A stretch of 64,000 nucleotides of DNA from Callorhinus ursinus (taxonomy: Eukaryota; Chordata; Mammalia; Carnivora; Otariidae): the NCBI RefSeq assembly GCF_003265705.1, contig NW_020312968.1, forward strand, positions 7,483,122 through 7,547,121. Direction: 5' to 3'. A program made the translations under genes and the position numbers. Positions 58,401-61,400 of this stretch are shown piece by piece; within the stretch, counting starts at the first letter, position 1; every line of letters begins with the position of its first letter. Under the pieces are notes generated by a model, which was not told the origin of the DNA, searched no databases, and was given only the letters and a program-made list of their open reading frames with translations.

Positions 58401-61400
58401 AGGGGCGCCTGGGTGGCTCAGTCAGTTAAGCGTCTGACTTGATTTCGGCTCAGGTCATGATCTCAGTGTCATGAGATTGAGCCCTGTGTGGGGCTCTTGC
58501 TGAGCATGGAGACTGCTTGAGATTTCTCTCTCTCTCCCTCTCCCTCTGCCCCGCCCAGCCTTGGCGCATGCGCACGTGCTCTCTCTAAAAAAAAAAAAAG
58601 AATTTGTTTGTCTTGCGTAAGTAAAACTTTGTACCCTTTGGCCATCACCTGCCCGTATCCTGCTCCCCCGCAGGCCCTCACAGCCTTAGTCTATGCTCCG
58701 CTTTTCCCACTGCATTTAGAATAAAGAATCACATCCTTGCCTGGCACATGCTCAGCTCTCTGTCCTCTGCCCCATGCTTTTTCTTTATCTTCTTCTTTTT
58801 AAAGGTTTTATTTATTTGAGAGAGAGAGAGAGCACAAGCAGGGGGAGTGGGAGAGGGAGAAGCAGCCTCCCCCCTGAGTAGGGAGTTGGATGCGTGACTC
58901 GATCCCAGGACCCTGGGATCATGACCTGAGCAGAAGGCAGATGCTTAACCGACCGAGCCACCCAGGCGCCCCTGCCCGATGCTTTTTACTCTCCAGCCAA
59001 CTTGCTTGTTCTCCGAATGTGCCAAGCTCAGCCATGCCTAAGGATCTTTGCACTTGCTGTTCTCTGGTTTCTTCTCCTATCACAGTACCTACTGTGTGCC
59101 AGCAACCAAGGTAGTGGCATTTGAGCGAATGGTATTTGCTGACTGCGTGTTTGGAAAATCTCAAACTTTTGGGACGCCTGGGTGGCGCAGTTCGTTGGGC
59201 ATCTGCCTTCGGCTCAGGTCATGATCCCAGGGTCCCAGGATCGAGTCCCGCATCGGGCTCCTTGCTCAGCAGGGAGTTTGCTTCTCTCTCTGCCTGCCGC
59301 TCCCCCTGCTTGTGTGCTTTCTCTCTCTGACAAATAAATAAACAAAATCTTAAAAAAAAAAGAAAATCTCAAACTGCTAAATTGGTTTTTCAAAAGCTAT
59401 CTAGTTGTTTCTCTCCCCCCCACCGCAAGCTTTGTAAGATTAAGAAAAAAATGATCTTTAAAAAAAAAAAAAATAGGTGAGCTTATGGAATTATTTATTC
59501 AATTTGTTATAGGGGACAGTTTTTGACACCAATTTTTTGACCTTTTTATTAAGGTCCTTGTAAGTGTTCTAGAAGGAAGAGAATAAATAAGGTAAAATTC
59601 AGTCTTTGTAATGAATAAGTTAATTAAATACAGTCTGTCTTAAATTTAGTCGTGTTTAAGATCTTGAACAGTTTTATCTCTGTATCTAAAACATTTCACC
59701 AGCACACAACTCCAATACTATTCTAGTTCACATATATGTATGTTGAAATATCTGATGAATTTATTCAGTATGTTTTTTTAATTTTTTTAAAGATTTTATT
59801 TATTTATTTGAGAGAGAGAGAATGAGAGAGAGAGAGCACGAGAGGGAGGAGGGTCAGAGGGAGAAGCAGACTCCCCGCTGAGCAGGGAGCCCGATGCGGG
59901 ACTCGATCCCGGGACTCCAGGATCATGACCCGAGCCCAAGGCAGTCACTCGTTCAACCAACTGAGCCACCCAGGCGCCCCTCAGTATGTTTATATTAGTA
60001 TCACGTGCTTAAGTATTTGTGAAAACATACCAGATTTCCTGGTCTGAGGGTTGGTTTGTTTGTTTTGAAATGGTTTTAGTGTTTAGAATGTTCTGCAGTA
60101 TCCCATTTTATAATATAGGTTGATTTAAAAAAATAACTAAGAATTCATGAAAGTAGTTCTCTGGAATCTTATGTAAGTAAATGTAAACTTTTTTTCACTA
60201 TCTGAAATATAAATAATGAATTTGTAAGTTGTGCCTTAAGATTTTGTTTGTTTGTTTTGGTCAAATATAAATCCTGCCTTTTGACACTTAAGCTTAAAAT
60301 TGTAAATAGTTGGTTTCCTGTGCCTTTTTAAAAAGTTCTTTTTTTTTTTTTTTTAACCCCAAGGTTTAGGCCTCATCAGGATGCAGACCCTGAAAAGCCA
60401 CGTGTTGCTGCTTTAATTGACAGGCTCATTTCTTTTAAAAATAATGACAATGGAGCTTGGGTCAGAGGGGGAGACATTGTCGTTCAGAATTCAGCGTAGG
60501 TATTCTCTGCAAAGTCATTATCTGATAACACCGATGTATGTATGATTTTATTTATTTATTTTGGATGTATTTATTTTTTAAGGCTATTAAAAAAAAACCC
60601 CAGTGTACTAAAAGTACAGTGATAGTTTCTGGAATTCTATTAATATTATTACTTTTAAGTTTATTTTTAATAATCTCTACAGTCAACGTGGGGCTCGAAC
60701 TCACAACCCTGAGATCAAGAGTTGCATGCTCTTCTGACTGAGCCAGCCAGGTGCCCCTGGAATCATATTATTATTACTAATAGATAGGGTGAGCTCTGAG
60801 GAAGTACGCTCGTGCTCACAGACTGCAAATGTTTGGAATTCTGCTGCTTTTATTGGAATTGAACTTGTCTGGTGACATGAGAGTTTTTTTTGATGAGATT
60901 GAACAGAAACTGGGGATTTAATTTGATAGAACAATCATGGTCTATGTCAGAGAGCTAAATAAAGATTTTGAAACTACCTGGGTTTTTTTCCTTTCCTTTT
61001 GGAAACTCAGAAGTTTTTCTGATGCTCTTCCACTGCCATTCAAAACAAAAGTTGTGAATTCCACTTTAATAAGTCTGTTGACTTATGTCTTAACATGACT
61101 TGAGGCAGTAAGCATCTCACTTTTTTCCCACTTGTATAATTTTAGGAGAAGTCTTGATGTACATTGAGCTAAGAGTTGGTGTTCAAGAGTCTAGAAAAAC
61201 ATGTTTTTTTCTGGCTAGCACTGATGTTAGCTCCTTGGCATTTTACTGTCACCTCTGACTTTCATCGTGCAAAAAATTAATTTTGTATTCAGTCTGGAGA
61301 AGTAGCTTGGGCATTAGTGTTGCAGATTTTAAAGAGGATACCATGATCTAATTGTTTTCCAAAGTAATTATAAAAGTAACAATGACAGCCCACACTGCAG

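Larger units (their letters stand above)
57835..58660 (-). repeat. Old L1 3' end split by two SINEs
   Basis: Pieces 57835-57992, 58237-58401 and 58599-58660 continue one another: CATGTAACTGTGCATATTTA, GGTAAGAGCATTTACCCTAAG, GGGCACCAGGCTGTATGGTAG, then AAACTTTGTACCCTTTGGCC. SINEs sit at 57993-58236 (minus) and 58402-58598 (plus). Confidence 0.65.
54859..60363 (+). other. CEMIP2: CEMIP2 intron 12
   Basis: 5.5 kb, GTAGGG to AACCCCAAG. Contains six SINEs, an old L1 and an L2 split by SINEs. 55,173-57,186 (2 kb) and 59,376-59,776 hold nothing recognised; an L2-like scrap may lie at 57,580-57,790. Confidence 0.93.
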
